From Canna indica (lineage: Eukaryota; Streptophyta; Magnoliopsida; Zingiberales; Cannaceae), in contig CP136898.1 of the NCBI GenBank assembly GCA_034359265.1, positions 498,501-562,500 on the forward strand: a stretch of 64,000 nucleotides of DNA. Direction: 5' to 3'. Shown here piece after piece: positions 1-12,745 of the stretch. The position numbers were made by a program, and so were the translations under genes. How positions within the stretch are numbered: position 1 is the first letter of the stretch; every line of letters starts with the position of its first letter. The notes beneath the pieces are model-generated. The model was given only the letters and a program-made list of their open reading frames with translations. It ran no database searches and was not told where the DNA came from.

Positions 1-493
1 TGATCTTTGTCTTTCTAATGCAATGTTTAGCACAACTATTTGAGCTAATAGGTGATAGCTATGCTTTAATTAGTTGTTTGCTCCAAAGACTAGGTTGAAG
101 TAGTTATTGCTCTTGGTGGAGAGAAATGGCATTTAGTAAATTGATGATTCCTCACCAAACACCTTTTTAGATGTTAGTTGATTCAATATGAAATGATATG
201 GTACTTTAAGCCACTTACCAAACAGCATTTCACATTAGTTAAGAGATGAAATGGACAAATGAAGAAGGGTGTGTCACTGTGTCAGTATAATTAGCATATG
301 CAGCAAATAGTGTCTTCATGTTACTCAAAATAAACTGCATATGACATACTGTTACACTTCCCTTATTTAATCTGCTACAATAATTTAATTTATGATTAGT
401 TGATTAGTTAGGCAGATAGCTAAAGTTAACATGCAACATTGCTCTTCCTAGTATGCTTGTAATCTGGATATCTTGTATCACTCTTTCTTGCAG
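1..493 (+). other. probable 5'-leader intron of OST4 (partial)
   Basis: No coding sequence is visible here. The stretch ends in a pyrimidine-rich tract and a ttgcag acceptor directly before the OST4 start codon, so it is best read as the 3' part of an intron in the 5' leader. The upstream leader exon would lie outside the window. Confidence 0.55.
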
Positions 494-607
494 ATGATTG
501 ACGATCAAGACTTGGGATTTTTCGCCAATTTTCTTGGCATCTTTATATTTATTTTGGTAATTGCTTACCATTACGTGATGGCAGACCCAAAATATGATGG
601 AAACTAA
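494..607 (+). CDS. OST4: OST4-type subunit of oligosaccharyltransferase, 37 aa
   Basis: A complete 37-codon ORF begins [15 protein letters not shown] and ends MADPKYDGN. Plant and yeast OST4 proteins are single-pass mini-proteins of about 36-40 residues in the endoplasmic reticulum membrane. They stabilise the catalytic STT3 subunit of the oligosaccharyltransferase that transfers glycans to Asn in nascent proteins. Residues 9-29 form the hydrophobic membrane segment, with a short acidic N-terminus before it. The start is fixed because a cag acceptor touches the ATG, which puts the whole protein in one exon. The gene is too short for most ORF filters. Length and sequence match the family almost throughout, so I am confident. 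Confidence 0.93.
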   Translation: MIDDQDLGFFANFLGIFIFILVIAYHYVMADPKYDGN

Positions 608-2888
608 TGCATGAGATAGTGTTTTCAGAAAGAGCTAAAACTTGTTTAGAACTTTCATCTACAGCAGACACTCTTCCTGGTTTATATTGCTATGTGCATA
701 TGACTTTGGTGTATTGAGATAGAACTTGTATAATTATTTTTTGCGAATGATAAATTGCACAGACCGCTCCTTTATCTACGACGAATTTCATGGGCTTTCC
801 CTCATTGTTTAAAAATGCTTGAGATCTTTCGAAAAATTCAGTCATCACTTCCCTAAATCATTTCTCTAAAAATATATATAATAGAATAATATATTTAATG
901 ATTAAAAATATTAAGATAATATGTCACCTTATATTATAATCTAAAATCTACAAGTTCTCTATTTCAAAGCCAAACAAACTAAAAATTCTTAGTGTAGAGA
1001 AGAAAACTAGCAAAATCTTAGTCAAATTTGAAGAAAAAAAAAACTTGTAATGTGAGGATGCTGATAGTTTAGTCATTCAAACATATTATTTGTTCAAAAA
1101 TTTATTTTAAATGATTCCAAGGAATGCTGACTGTATTTTCAAATTAAGGGTCTTTAAGTACTATTTTGAAACGATGATAATATATAGGTCTGTATAATTA
1201 GTATTAAATAGAAAAGAGATTATAGTGCAATTTATCCATGGTGATTATTACTTGATGAATATATTATCTCTCTAGTACGAGCAAATATAATTGATGATTA
1301 ATTTTGTTTTCTTTACTTGTAATTAAACAGGTTGCAAATTAAGTGCAAAATGTAGCACAGACAGAGCTATGATGTTGAGAAACATCTCAAGAAACCTTCA
1401 ATGATGCCCATATGCCCCACTTCACCTTTCAATCGTGCATACATATCACCTCCTAATTGTGCATGCTTCTTTCTGCCCCCACCAACTCATTTATGACTCA
1501 ACAACTAAAGTTGGACTAACTCTACAATTATTGCATTCTATATAAATTGTTCTTTCATCCACGCATATATATACGCCCATAATGAAACAAAATATATATA
1601 TTTCAAATACATGTTTCACCTCGATGCATCCATCATAAAACCACTGTATATTAATTGTTGGCAATGAAGACATAATTTGTCAAGTCCACACCGCTAAATT
1701 AATCAACAGTCTGGCATCATCCATGCATCAAACAAATTAACTAGCTAATAACATAATTGCATTGAGACCTACCCTGATAGTATTTGTCACAATCAGCATG
1801 ACCTAATTGCTTTTGCAATACGTACTTTCGGCTTGTGCCAGTTTTTCTTCTGCCTTTTCATGTACCAGCACATGATCAGGTATATATATATTGTTGATGC
1901 CGATTAATTTGCATGCAGTCCCTCACCAATCAAATACATCCAATTACGTACATATATACCTCTGTTGCGCCAAACATGTCTTGTTCAAAGTTAATATGCG
2001 GGCATGCAGTGAGCCACTGTTCTAACATTGATTGCCACTTGAAACCCAACAAAGAATTCCCCTTCCCATCAATTGCTAGCTACTCCATATGTAGTATTGC
2101 TTAATTGCTAGCTTGCTACTCACACGTGTGCGATGATGAAGGCCACATCTGCTAATATAATTAGTTGACCATATATATAATGAATACTCTATCTCTCTTC
2201 TTCTCGAGCCCCTTATACCTAGCTAGGCAATTCATTAATCTCCTATAGATTATATATATATATATACAAACATACATAAAACGTCAAACAATATGAATTG
2301 GGAGTTGGGATCGAGTTGACACTTTTTGGTGCAAGGTTGAGGCTTTATATATAATTGCGGTGGTAACTTTAAAGGTGGGGATTGGAGTGGTGGTGGTGGG
2401 GCCGCATATTCCAGACAATGCGCATGAGCATGAGAGCATGCAATGCAATGCATGGATTCTCCCATTAATCTTCTTTTCCTTTTCAAAGCTCTTTTTGGAG
2501 TTTTATTACGGCACAGGCTCAGTGCATGCAGTGCGCCAGTGCCCCTCCCCTCCTTTTCGCTTTATTTATTATATTATTTATAGGTGTGTGTTGGGGGGGG
2601 GACAAGTAGTTAAAAATCTTTAAATAAGAAATGCGGTGGAGGTGGTGGGTGTGACTTTTTTATTTGCAAGTGCGCCATGTTGGAGAGATGGAATCCACAA
2701 GCCAACTTAAATGGTCGATATATGCCCTCCGTCTCCGTGCATGATCCATCGATGCTTTTCTCTTTCTCAAAGTTTGAACTTGTAGTAGTAGTAGTAGTAA
2801 TCCTTTAATTAATTTGTATGCGTGCTGATTGTAGGGCCCATCTTCAAAGCATCGTCCATTATGACTTCAGGAATGCTAAATACTTATA
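608..2888. other. AT-rich intergenic DNA
   Basis: The first 100-150 bases probably hold the OST4 3' UTR. The rest shows TA-rich runs (for example 2249-2270), a run of eight G near 2594 and a short TAG microsatellite near 2785-2798. ORFs of 60-87 codons occur but have no recognisable domain and no plausible splice partners. No gene is supported here. Confidence 0.6.
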
Positions 2889-3198
2889 ACTTATGTGTCT
2901 AGAGTGTTATTATATTTTTAAAAAATTAATTTAAATTTTTTTCTAACCACTCGTAGTTATATGAGTTATAATTTCATCAACAATTATGAGTAATTTATTA
3001 ATTATTATATGTAAGTATTATAAAAAAATTTAGGCACATGAGTCAAAAGAATATAATATTTTTTATCTTTTTAATACTCATATATATATAATAAAATGCT
3101 CCTGATTATTGATAAAATTATAACTCATGTCATTGCGAGTAGTTAAAAAAATTATTAAACACATTTTTAGGAGAATATAACAATACTCTTATGACTTT
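2889..3198. mobile_element. fold-back MITE-like element (about 310 bp)
   Basis: The left side (about 2889-3010) and the right side (about 3080-3198) are imperfect inverted copies. Both carry a (gtgtct)agagtgttattata-type end, an actcgtagtta / actcgcaatga core and a gagttataattt(c/t)atcaa core in opposite orientation. This is the structure of an AT-rich fold-back MITE. Target-site duplications were not resolved and the superfamily is not assigned. Confidence 0.55.
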
Positions 3199-4870
3199 TG
3201 TTCCACTGCTAGTGGCAAAATTAAGGAATTATAGGCCATCGGCTACTATGCTTTGGCTGAATTTCTGCATGCTCTTGCTCTTATTGCAAATTATACTTCT
3301 CACTTGACTCCAAATGTTAAGCATTTCTCCACTAAGGGATTTTTAAGTAGAAGTAATAGATTTTAATTTTTATTTTTTTTATAAGCATTTAGTTTTCCAC
3401 GAGTGCAAATGCTAAAAAAGTGAAAGCATTTGCATGCAAATGTTCATTAATAAGAGTTAACAACTCTTTGGTTGCGCACAAATAGATTTACAATTTCTAT
3501 TTACAAATGTTAGATTGAACGTAAATTAAGAAGAGAGATTGTTACGAACAAGGGAGAGGTTGTCACGTGCAATAGTAAAGCTATTGCAAGCATGAGGAAC
3601 GTTGTTAATTACGAGCGAGAAGAAGATGAGGTTGTCACAAACAAGATGAAGAGAAAGGTTATCACAAGCATAAAAAGATTATCATGGACAAGATGAGACT
3701 ATCACGAAGTCACAAGCAATTAATGGGAGGTTGTCAGGAGAGTTGCGAGCGAAAAAGGATATTATTGTGAGCAAGATGGAGAGATGAACTTCTATCATTT
3801 GCCGGCGACCAATTAGATTTGCTAGTTTTTTTTTGGGCAAAACCCAATTTGCAGTATGCAATTATAATCTATAAAAAATCTAATGCAACAATTAACTAAA
3901 GTGCCGCTAACTAAATAATTTAATTGATCAAATACTAAACGCCCGAAAGTTTAATAGCAGACAATCAAATAATTTGTTAGACTGAATTGTTAGCGCAGGA
4001 TAAATCACTGTAATATTAATAAAAATAAACATAATTTAGATTATCACTCGCATAATTTATTGATAATTTTATCGTAGTTCAAACTCGACAAGCATTAATT
4101 TTCAAACAAGAGACCAGTAAGTCAAAGGACGACCAGATTTGACTAGACAAAATAAAGTATGAAAAGGTGCTGTTGAAACTCGTGTTTGAGGACATGAGCG
4201 GCGTTGACCAAATTAGTGGACTCTTCATTTTCGTAATTCTAATACATTTTTTTTGCTAATTTCAAAAGATTTAAAATGATCGAAATGGTAGAAAAAATTT
4301 AGATTGGATCAAAATTACAAGATGGTGTACGTAATCCTGCAGGCGACACCTGTCCAAGATATACATAACTCCACGAATGGTATCAGGACACGTGTGTGCA
4401 AGAGGCCGATGCTAACCATGATTAATTAGCCTGTCCTATTAGTGAAGTTAGAGCAAAAGTGAATGAATATGCTACAGAAAGAAAGAGTAGACCTCGAGGG
4501 AAAGGAGGAGGGCTCATGGTCTTGATTCGCCATTTCCTTTGTCCCCCCCTCCTCTCTAAACAAAGCCAGCATGCATCCCTGCTTCAATTTTATACACTAA
4601 TTCTGGGGAAGCTTAAATTAATCCAAAGCAAATCTTTCCCTCTAGATTCGGCAGCCTGCATCTTTGCCATCATAGCATGCGTTACTTTTAACTGAGTCAT
4701 TCTACATCGTGCAACTTTGCTTTTTCTACTGTGCAGTTTGCTCTTTGCCTTCAATCCCCCCATACACTGCTGAGTAATTAACGTGATGATTGATATTCCA
4801 AACTCCAAACCGAAGCTTGCTGGAGAAGGAATTTGAGAAGATGAACCATGAATTGAGGGCAGGAAGAATC
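3199..4870. other. intergenic DNA with degenerate tandem repeats
   Basis: Between about 3530 and 3790 a unit resembling gaggttgtcacaaacaagatgaagag recurs six or more times with strong divergence, like an old minisatellite. The rest is AT-rich. ORFs at 4459-4695 and 4790-5053 lack family signatures and I do not support them as genes. Confidence 0.5.
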
Positions 4871-4879
4871 TTATACCTT

Positions 4880-6436
4880 TCTATAAAGGCACTCGGATCA
4901 CTGTACTGTACTTCGCCTTTAAGGCAAAAGACGCTACTTTACCTTTTGAAACTTAGAAACCCTAATCGACGATATTATCACCTCCTCTCAAATTCTCAAA
5001 AATTAGTAATTGAAGTAAAAATGACTAATTTTGAACGATGTGAAATTAATTAGAAAAATGGAATTTTGAGGTGCTTAAATATGAGTTGATGTGATGAGCA
5101 TGCATCCACACTCATGATTTGTAGTGCGCCATGACCATGCTTGGGTGTGCACTTGTATTAATTGCCATTTCTAGATGCTCATGTTGCTTCTTTCTTGTCC
5201 ACTTCCTTTTTGATGCGATGCACTTTACAGATGACACTATTGGGCATTGGCAGGAATTTTTCTTCGCAATAAATGCTCGTCCACTACACAAGGGCACACG
5301 ATAAAGGATCCTTCTCTTGCTCGAGCTCATCGTCCTATCCGCGCGTGGGAATCGGCCTTTTTGGTGCTCCGGATCGGCTTGACGGGAGGAGATCTGTGGT
5401 TTTCCCCGATAAATTGCGCTTCTTTCGTTGTAAGTGAGGACTACTCGAAAGTCTTCTGCTTCGCGCTTCTCGAATCGATTGTTTTCTGATGAATGATTCT
5501 AGAGTCCATGGTTTTGTAAGTATCTTCGTTCATTTCGCGCTCCAAATCGAGTCTTTTTTCTCATTTTCCTGATGTCATCATGTTGCTCTTCTTTGTTGAT
5601 TTTGGAGCTCTTTGATTCCGGCGCTTGCGGTTTCCCCCCTTTGTTCTAATCAAATCGACCACGTACTTGAAATAGAAACTGAACTGAGGTTTTCATCAAG
5701 CAATCGCTTTTTGTTTGCTGTTAGCTAATGAGTCGAATCTATTATTCTCGGGTGACTGCTGCGGCTCTATTGAAATATTGTCATATACATATTTGTTGTT
5801 TTATTTATCAAAACCTATATTTTACTAACATTAGTAGTTGTTTTTCACCTCTAAACATTATTGGTCGTTTTGGCAGAAATTTTGTTAGATTTTTAAGTGT
5901 TTTCCTGTAGAGTTTTTCATATACTTCAGAAGATTGTGGAACCTTTTTTTTCGGAGCCCTACTTGTTCTAATAGTTTTCACTGGTGACTGTTATCTACTA
6001 GTTCTGCTGTGTATCCAGGTTTTTGAGTTTAATTTCGTTGTTGCAGGGGTTGTAGACCATCAGAGGAGGTGGGAGAAAAAAGTTTTTTGCACAGGTTTAT
6101 GATTTAGAGCAGTATGCGGTGGCTGAGTCTGTCGGTTGATGTTTATAGGAGAGTGGTTTCCTTGAACTTGTATTGTAGGGTTATTCTGTAACTCACTTCT
6201 TTTTCTTCTGGTTCTTTGCTTCCACCCATTCTCCTGTCTTGCATTGAAAGAACTAATTCATTGATAGATAGCAGAAACCCCAATTTTTGTTATTAGCTTA
6301 TATTTCTTCTCCGTCTTGTCTTGCTAGTTCTATTGCTGTCTTCTTTGAGTACCATCTCGGTTTCTTTTCTCTTTCATCTCTGTGTTCCGTTGGTTTCTTG
6401 GTGCACTGGTTTGGTTTAGAGGAAAGAGCTGTAGGA
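4880..6436 (+). promoter_or_regulatory. promoter and spliced 5' leader of the SAC51-type bHLH gene (tentative)
   Basis: A TATA-like ctataaaggc lies at about 4881. Candidate leader splice sites are a gtaagt donor at 5430, a ttgttgcag acceptor ending at 6046, and an acceptor ending at 6419 after a long T/C-rich tract just before the uORF. Family members are known for long, intron-containing leaders with uORFs. The transcription start and exact leader exons cannot be fixed from sequence alone. Confidence 0.4.
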
Positions 6437-6714
6437 ATGGTGTGCCAAGCAGCGACGCAAACGAGATTCCGAGCTTTGAAACACGAGACTGGGATTGCCG
6501 GTAGCACCACCATAATAGTTAGGGTCATTGCTTGCTTCCAACCATTGCAAGATTGTCAGGTAAAATTGGAAGATACTTGGCCTGCTGTTTTGTGAATGTT
6601 TACTTTCAATAAAAAGAAAAAAGAAGAAGACACTTTCAGTAGTCACTAATGACTCTATGTACTGATTTTCAACAGGCTGAATACTTCCGCCACCTCCTGA
6701 AGCCTGTTACGTAA
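6437..6714 (+). CDS. conserved peptide uORF of the SAC51/SACL family, 53 aa, spliced
   Basis: Exon part 6437-6559 encodes 41 residues, starting MVCQAATQTRFRALKHE and ending CFQPLQDCQ. It joins across a 116-bp GT-AG intron (6560-6675) to 6676-6714, which encodes AEYFRHLLKPVT and a TAA stop. This matches the conserved uORF of plant SAC51-like bHLH mRNAs. In that family the uORF peptide represses translation of the main ORF and thermospermine relieves the repression, which limits xylem differentiation. The uORF stop lies 235 nt before the main ATG in the genomic sequence. If the intron is retained, the frame reads through 12 other codons to a TGA at 6593, so the conserved C-terminus depends on splicing. 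The residue pattern is unusually well kept, so I am confident of the identity. Confidence 0.9.
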
Positions 6715-6949
6715 ATTAGCTTGCCTGTTGCCGTTCCTCTTCAGTCTTCAATCAAGCTGGGTTTTTGTCTTCTTTTTTGGTAGATCCTGTTTGTAGGAAT
6801 AATATTTGGCATTACTGATTGCCTGAGGTAAAAAAGGTATTTTTATTTGATTTTTGTTTTGATATATCCTTATGGTTGATTCGTTGGTTCTCTAAACCAA
6901 TTAACCAACTAATATTTGCTATCAGGTCACTAATTTGGACATTGTTTTG

Positions 6950-7855
6950 ATGGGGAAAGATATTAATCCTCAGTTTGGTATCAGGCCTCATAATTCAAAT
7001 TTGCATTGGCAATTTAGTAACACCAACTCTGCTAGCAATAACCAACAGTTTGGTATCAAGCCTCATAACTCGAATTTGATGCTATTCCCTACTTATGTTA
7101 ATCCATATGGTTGTATCTTCTCAGTGAATTCTGCAACACCCTTCCCTGGTCTTTACACAAACAAATCTTCTCAAAAGACATCACCTCTGATCCCATCTCA
7201 GCATCCTCCTGAATATGCTGGTCCTGGTAAGAGATACTTGGTCATCGATCGGTTAAGGGATGGAAGGAGCTGCAACTTCAGCTCGTCAAACATTCCCTGC
7301 ATGAATTCCACGAACCCAGGTTTCGATCTGCAGGGAAGCACTGAAACCAATGTTTCCAACAGGAATGGTACTGAAGAGATGCATGAAGACACAGAGGAAA
7401 TCAATGCACTGCTGTACTCAGATTCCGATGACTATCATGAAGATGAAGAGGCCAGCACAGGACACTCTCCAGCTGGAGCATCGGAGGGGACTTCCAAGGT
7501 AGCAAGCTCTATGCTTCCTGCAAAGAGGAGAAGAGTTGATGTAAATGATGAATTTGATGCAGTACTTATAGATACTGCAAGCTCAAAAGCTTTATACTGC
7601 CCCGATGCACCTACAAAACAAAGGAACAAAGAGGACAGCGATGACACCAAATCAAGCTGCATTAAAGAAGTAGATCACAATCGGAGTGAACAGGACAGGC
7701 AACTCAAAAGGGCAAGAATTCGGGAAACAGTTAGCATATTAAGAAGGATTATTCCAGGTGCGCATGGGAAGGATGCAGTCACTGTCCTTGATGAGGCCAT
7801 TAACTATCTCAAATCACTTAAGCTGAAGGCCAAATCTTTGAATGCTTCTCCTTAG
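6950..7855 (+). CDS. SACL: SAC51-like atypical bHLH transcription factor, 301 aa
   Basis: The main ORF downstream of the uORF begins MGKDINPQFGIRP. It has an acidic middle (EEINALLYSDSDDY) and a Lys/Arg cluster PAKRRRVD near residue 190. A bHLH-like C-terminus at about residues 245-295 includes RQLKRARIRETVSILRRIIP, a loop, then AVTVLDEAINYLKSLK. The basic region lacks the usual His-Glu-Arg DNA contacts, as in SAC51-type proteins, which are thought to act through dimerisation. The ATG at 6950 follows a probable leader intron 6828-6925, and no other intron is needed. Translation should be governed by the upstream peptide and thermospermine, by family analogy. The 3' UTR probably extends well beyond 7860. 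Confidence 0.88.
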   Translation: MGKDINPQFGIRPHNSNLHWQFSNTNSASNNQQFGIKPHNSNLMLFPTYVNPYGCIFSVNSATPFPGLYTNKSSQKTSPLIPSQHPPEYAGPGKRYLVIDRLRDGRSCNFSSSNIPCMNSTNPGFDLQGSTETNVSNRNGTEEMHEDTEEINALLYSDSDDYHEDEEASTGHSPAGASEGTSKVASSMLPAKRRRVDVNDEFDAVLIDTASSKALYCPDAPTKQRNKEDSDDTKSSCIKEVDHNRSEQDRQLKRARIRETVSILRRIIPGAHGKDAVTVLDEAINYLKSLKLKAKSLNASP

Positions 7856-10484
7856 TATCTACTCCAACAATATCTTTCATTACTAGTATATATATATATA
7901 TAAGAGTTTATTATTTGCAGTGGTAATAGTAGCATTAGATGGAAAACCTTCCATTAAGTGTACAAAAGAGAGAAAGGAATAGACCAGTGGGTTCTCTCCA
8001 CACAGCTCCAATGATTGAAGGTGTGAATCAGTACTCTAAAGGTCACCACATTGTGAATGTGGTGGAGTTTTGGGCTTTGATGGTGAAGGATATGATGGTG
8101 CAATAAAGCATGGCTATACTTTAGTGTTTGTTTGAACGAAGAGAGAGGATTCCAAACTGATGCAAAGAAAGTCTGAGAGCAGCTTCTTTTGACTGAAGGG
8201 GAATGATGGGTAACGTGAGGAGTGCGCGTGTGCCATGGATCTACAAAAGGTAGGCCTGCACAACCCTGTTATGTTGGGTGGTGATTGCAACTTTTTCTTT
8301 CTTGGTTTGATTGGTTTCTTTAGACAACAGAATAACACTGCAGGGAAGAATGAAGTCTGGTTATGGTGTGTAACTTTAATGATTTCCTGGAGGCTCGTTG
8401 AGGATCATATTGCTTTTGCTGACATGGACGGGGAAGGCAGGTTAAGTTATTATTAGCCTTGCATGGGGCCTTGCTGAAATATATTGAAGAAAAGGCAAAG
8501 CATTTGGGTGCATGATGACTGGATAAGGTTGTGGTCCATTGGTTGGTTCTTTTTCACAAGTGGATGTCACTGTTCTCTTGGAAGGTCTTGGTTCAGCTTT
8601 GGGTTTGGTTGTTTAGGCAGCAAATTTCTGAATCAAATGCCTTGTTCAAATTGACTTTGTGAGAGTGTGATCTGTGCATGTGGCACTCTCACTGCTGCTG
8701 CTTTCTTTTCAATTTTGGCCTCGAAGCTATTGCCAATCTTTTTATGATCCAAGATATTGTAAACCCACAAACCTTTGCGTTAATTAGTAATGCATGCCAT
8801 TGTTTGTGGTTTGTATTTCTTGATTTAAGAAAGTTTGATAGTCATGGGTTTGAGGCTTTGCCTTTTGCCTCCCCTCGCTTGTATTCTTCAATCTTCTTGA
8901 TTAATACAAGTATTCTTTCTCAAAAAAGTTTGAGCCTTTGAGCTGTTAGGGTTTTGCTGCATATGAACGTTCTGCTGGTATCTCTCTGGATGCAATAAGT
9001 GTCTTTGCTTCAGTACATCAATTGAACATGCTGTGGAAAAGAATTGTGTTTTGTTTGATTGTTATTTACTGTTCTGTCTGACTTGTTATTTGTTTCTCAT
9101 GCTTTTTCATGGTATATGCTGTTATTACCTGATATATTTCCTGAGTGCTTCTTGCATGAAAGAATAACATACAAGGTCTTTTCTAATATCATATGTTTTG
9201 CGTGAGGGTCCTAATTTTTGTTTATGGAATCCTTTTTTGAGGAGGAAACCGGAAGGCAGTGGGTTCCACCAGTGAATTGATGGAATTCTTAATGGTGTTC
9301 TCAATGGTTGTACGGCCGTATCTTATGTTTTAACTTATTAGACTTGTCATCTGAAACAGTTTCTGCCAAAATTGTGTGTATTACTATTATTCTGTGAATA
9401 TATTGTTTCTATTATTGTAAAACTAGTCAAAACTTAGCGCGTATATATATTTTTGCTCCTGCTAAGTGGACTGACAGGATCATCATTTCACATAATCAAC
9501 AAGCAATAGAGTGGAAGAGTTGTGTTTGAAGAAATTAAATAATACATCTTATCTACTTATTCAACAAGCAACCAGCTATGAATTGCCTGTGCTGCTACTT
9601 CCTAGAAGGTTTTGGTGTTCCAAGGAGGTCCAGAGAATCTAACCACATCTATGACTCAAAAATAAAAGTCTTCGGCCCATTGATACAATCCTAAAGCGTT
9701 TTTGCAGGACATGAGCACAAAGTTAGGAGTTTATCTCTTCAAGTAAACACTTTTGAAGTTAACAAAGATTCTTTTACTCAAAACAGAACTTCTTATTATG
9801 TCATGCTCCTGTTCAAGAATATTAATACTTGTACAATAATCCACATTACTGCTAAGTAGTCATTAATTTCGTGGTTAAATGAAGCAGTTGAAGACGTACT
9901 GATATAAGCAACTTACTATTACCTTCATTTCAAGAATTTTTTTACTAATTACATTTAGATTTCTAAAACAAGCATAAGTTAATTAAGTTCTTAATTTCAA
10001 AACATTTTTCCTCTGAAAAAGGACCATCTAAGCTTAACATGACGTGATTTGGTCCTGCCTATATTAGATAATAAAATGACCATCTAACCTCTCACTTGCT
10101 TTATTGCAGGCTACACATCTTTCTATCATGTATTTATTGTTAGCAATACTCCTATTGGGATAAAACTTATTCACATAAGATCATGTGAAGGTTTCCTTAA
10201 TTTGTAGTGCCACTCGAGGTGATTTTTCAGCTGAAGTGGCATTGCCATTGATTTTTTTTATACAAAAAAACTGGACAATCAACTAGTAAAGTTAACTCAC
10301 AGAGATTATATCATCGCAGGACGCTTGCAAATTAATAAGCCGAAGATTTTTTGCCGACTGTGGATAGTATAGTTGGTGACAATATATTGAACGTTATTTA
10401 AAAATTTAGGATTTAGTACGATTATTTAAAGTGATTTTCTATTTTTGTTAAAAAATAATAATAATAAGCGGGAGATTTTTTACA
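7856..10484. other. 3' UTR and intergenic DNA
   Basis: A TA-rich run follows the bHLH stop at 7888-7902. The region to about 9400 is T/G-rich like transcribed or intronic plant DNA, and the rest is AT-rich. ORFs at 8235-8456 and 8678-8941 have no known domain. I see no supported gene. Confidence 0.5.
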
Positions 10485-10774
10485 ATGAAAGATACCCCTC
10501 CAGCTAAGACGGCAGGCCCCATGCATGAACATCATCCGCTAAGTCCATATCCATCCCTTTCTATGTCTTCCTTTCCACTCAATCAAAGCTTCCTTTCTCC
10601 TTCCTCTGCCTCTCCTCTCCTCTCTTCTCACCCCAATCAAAAAGGTTCGACAGATTCACTTTTGCTCCATCTCCACATATCAAAAAGGAAGAAGAATTAG
10701 TTACTGGCCGGAGACGGCCGCCGAATCAGATCCCCAGACTCGATCTCTTCAACATCGTACGTCTAGGTCAGATC
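10485..10774 (+). promoter_or_regulatory. CT-rich leader/promoter of the zinc-finger gene
   Basis: From about 10545 to 10640 the plus strand is very rich in C and T (ccttcctctgcctctcctct type), a common feature of plant core promoters and 5' UTRs. It leads straight to the ATG at 10775. No clear TATA box was chosen. Confidence 0.4.
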
Positions 10775-12745
10775 ATGGGCAGCAAAGGAGGCGCCGCGCC
10801 GCCGCCGGTCTGCTGCATGTGCGGCGACCACGGCCTGACGCAGGAGCTCTTCAAATGCAAGGTCTGCCTTGTGAGGTCTCAGCACAGGTTTATATCTATA
10901 CCTCACGATCGTCATCTCTTGCTTAATTAATTAGTTTAATCTCCAACACTATTCAAGAAGAAGAAATTCTTGCAAGATCTCTCTGCATGCGTGTTCAATT
11001 CATATTCCTTAATCAATATTCTTAAATCTTAATTAGGGCAATTAATATATACTGAGAAAGATATCATCTTTGGTTATCTTCTTGCTATCTCGATCATGAA
11101 TGTAAAGTCATCCCCATACATTATCTTCTTGCTATCTCATTAATTAAAGTCATACCCTTCAATTAATTAGATCCATCTGAACAATCCGAGACTATATATG
11201 AATACTAAAACTCAATTCAATTTAACCAGATGCTGAACTAGATATATATATAGCTATATATAGTAATAAACCTGCCGACACACACGTACACACGTACATG
11301 AAAGTCTCACACATTCAAGTTAATTAAACAGGAACCAAACTGATGGGGAATAATATATTGCAGAAAGATATTGTACTCGTGGTTATATATCTCCTCACCT
11401 AGAAAATAAAGGGGAAAAAAGAGTAAAATTCCTTGTGATTTGTGAATACCTTATGGCCGGGCTATATATATATATAGATGCTTCACTAAACTTAATTTGA
11501 GGCTGATATATATTTGGTATATATAAAGTTTAATTTTATCATCAATAGAATATATATATTGGGGTTTTCATTTGTCAAAGAAACCCTATATATACATATC
11601 TAATAGATACCTCTTGGGGGAGTCTTAATTAATTTCCAGGAAGCAATATTGCAATATTAATTATTCCAAGTAGAACACATTTTAAACAGTGTACTTGTTT
11701 GTCTCTTAGTCTCATATGATACCTCCCATTACTTTTTTAACTTTTAGCTTAGTTTAATTTAAGGAAGTGATTAATAATATACGTACACTATATATTAATT
11801 AACAGATTGAGCATGCATATCTGCTATTACAAAATATAATTTGTCACTGTTATCTATTGAGATTAGCTAGTCTCGTCATAAGATAATGAATTCATATAGT
11901 GATAGAACTGCAATTAATTAATGATAGGATATATTATGTGTTTGCCAATAGCTATTAATTATCCATCACCGAAAGTTTAGATGGCATGCATTCATGAATG
12001 TATATTTATATATGAGAAGCTTATGAAATTAAATTACATTCATAATTAGGTACAAGTACCACTTTGCAACCTTGTATTAATTAATTTCATCAAACATATA
12101 TTAACTTCTCCATCGATCAAACATATATAGGACAATCACACAGTACATGAAACATAAATGCTAATGAACGACAGGTACTCAGGTAGGCAGTAGTGATGAA
12201 AAATTAAAGTATCATCATATATATGCTTCAATTGATGCATATATAACACAAGAAAATTAATAATATTTCCATCATTTATAAATTCTTTTGCGACAAATAA
12301 TTAAGATTTCAGTGTCAGTAAAAATATTTTCTTGTGATAAATTCAAAATTATTGGTAGTATAATTTTTGCAGATATTGCAGTGATCTTTATCCAAAAGCT
12401 GAATCCCACCGAGCATGCAATTGGTGTCTGAGGGATGAAGGAGCAAAAGCTCTTTCCAAAGAAGTCATTATATATAATAACAGTAACTCAATAAGCTCAT
12501 CCTCAAACAACAACAATGAAGTGAGCAATGTCAACACAGGAACAGTAAAGCTCAACAGAGGAGCTTTCTCGGCTCAGTTCAATAAGCCTGTCAAGAAACC
12601 AAGGGTGTTGGACCGCTCAGCTTCTGACGTGACTGACCGGATCCGACCGAGTTCAGACGAGCTCTCGCCGAGGTTGGGAAGGACAAGGCGAGTTTTTAGG
12701 GGCAAAGTGAGAAGGTATAAGCTCTTAGAAGAGGTATCTAGCTAG
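10775..12745 (+). CDS. small PHD-like Cys-rich zinc-finger protein, 161 aa
   Basis: There are two exons, 10775-10887 and 12373-12745, with a 1485-bp intron; 113 + 373 nt make 162 codons. The N-terminal half carries the zinc-binding array VCCMCGDHGL, LFKCKVCLVRSQHRYCSDLY and HRACNWCL, a PHD/RING-like pattern of a plant-specific family annotated only as PHD or RING/FYVE/PHD zinc-finger proteins. A Ser/Asn-rich linker follows, then a basic tail ending GKVRRYKLLEEVSS, a motif that recurs in this family. The arginine at residue 38 is split by the intron and restores the Cys pattern, which supports the splice. Likely nuclear; its ligand and role are not known to me. Confidence 0.82.

Noticed and set aside
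6935..6949. bHLH protein starting at 6935
   Set aside because: The codon there is TTG. The first ATG in frame is at 6950.
8235..8456. 73-codon ORF downstream of the bHLH gene
   Set aside because: No domain, no splice partners, and ordinary 3' UTR or intergenic composition.
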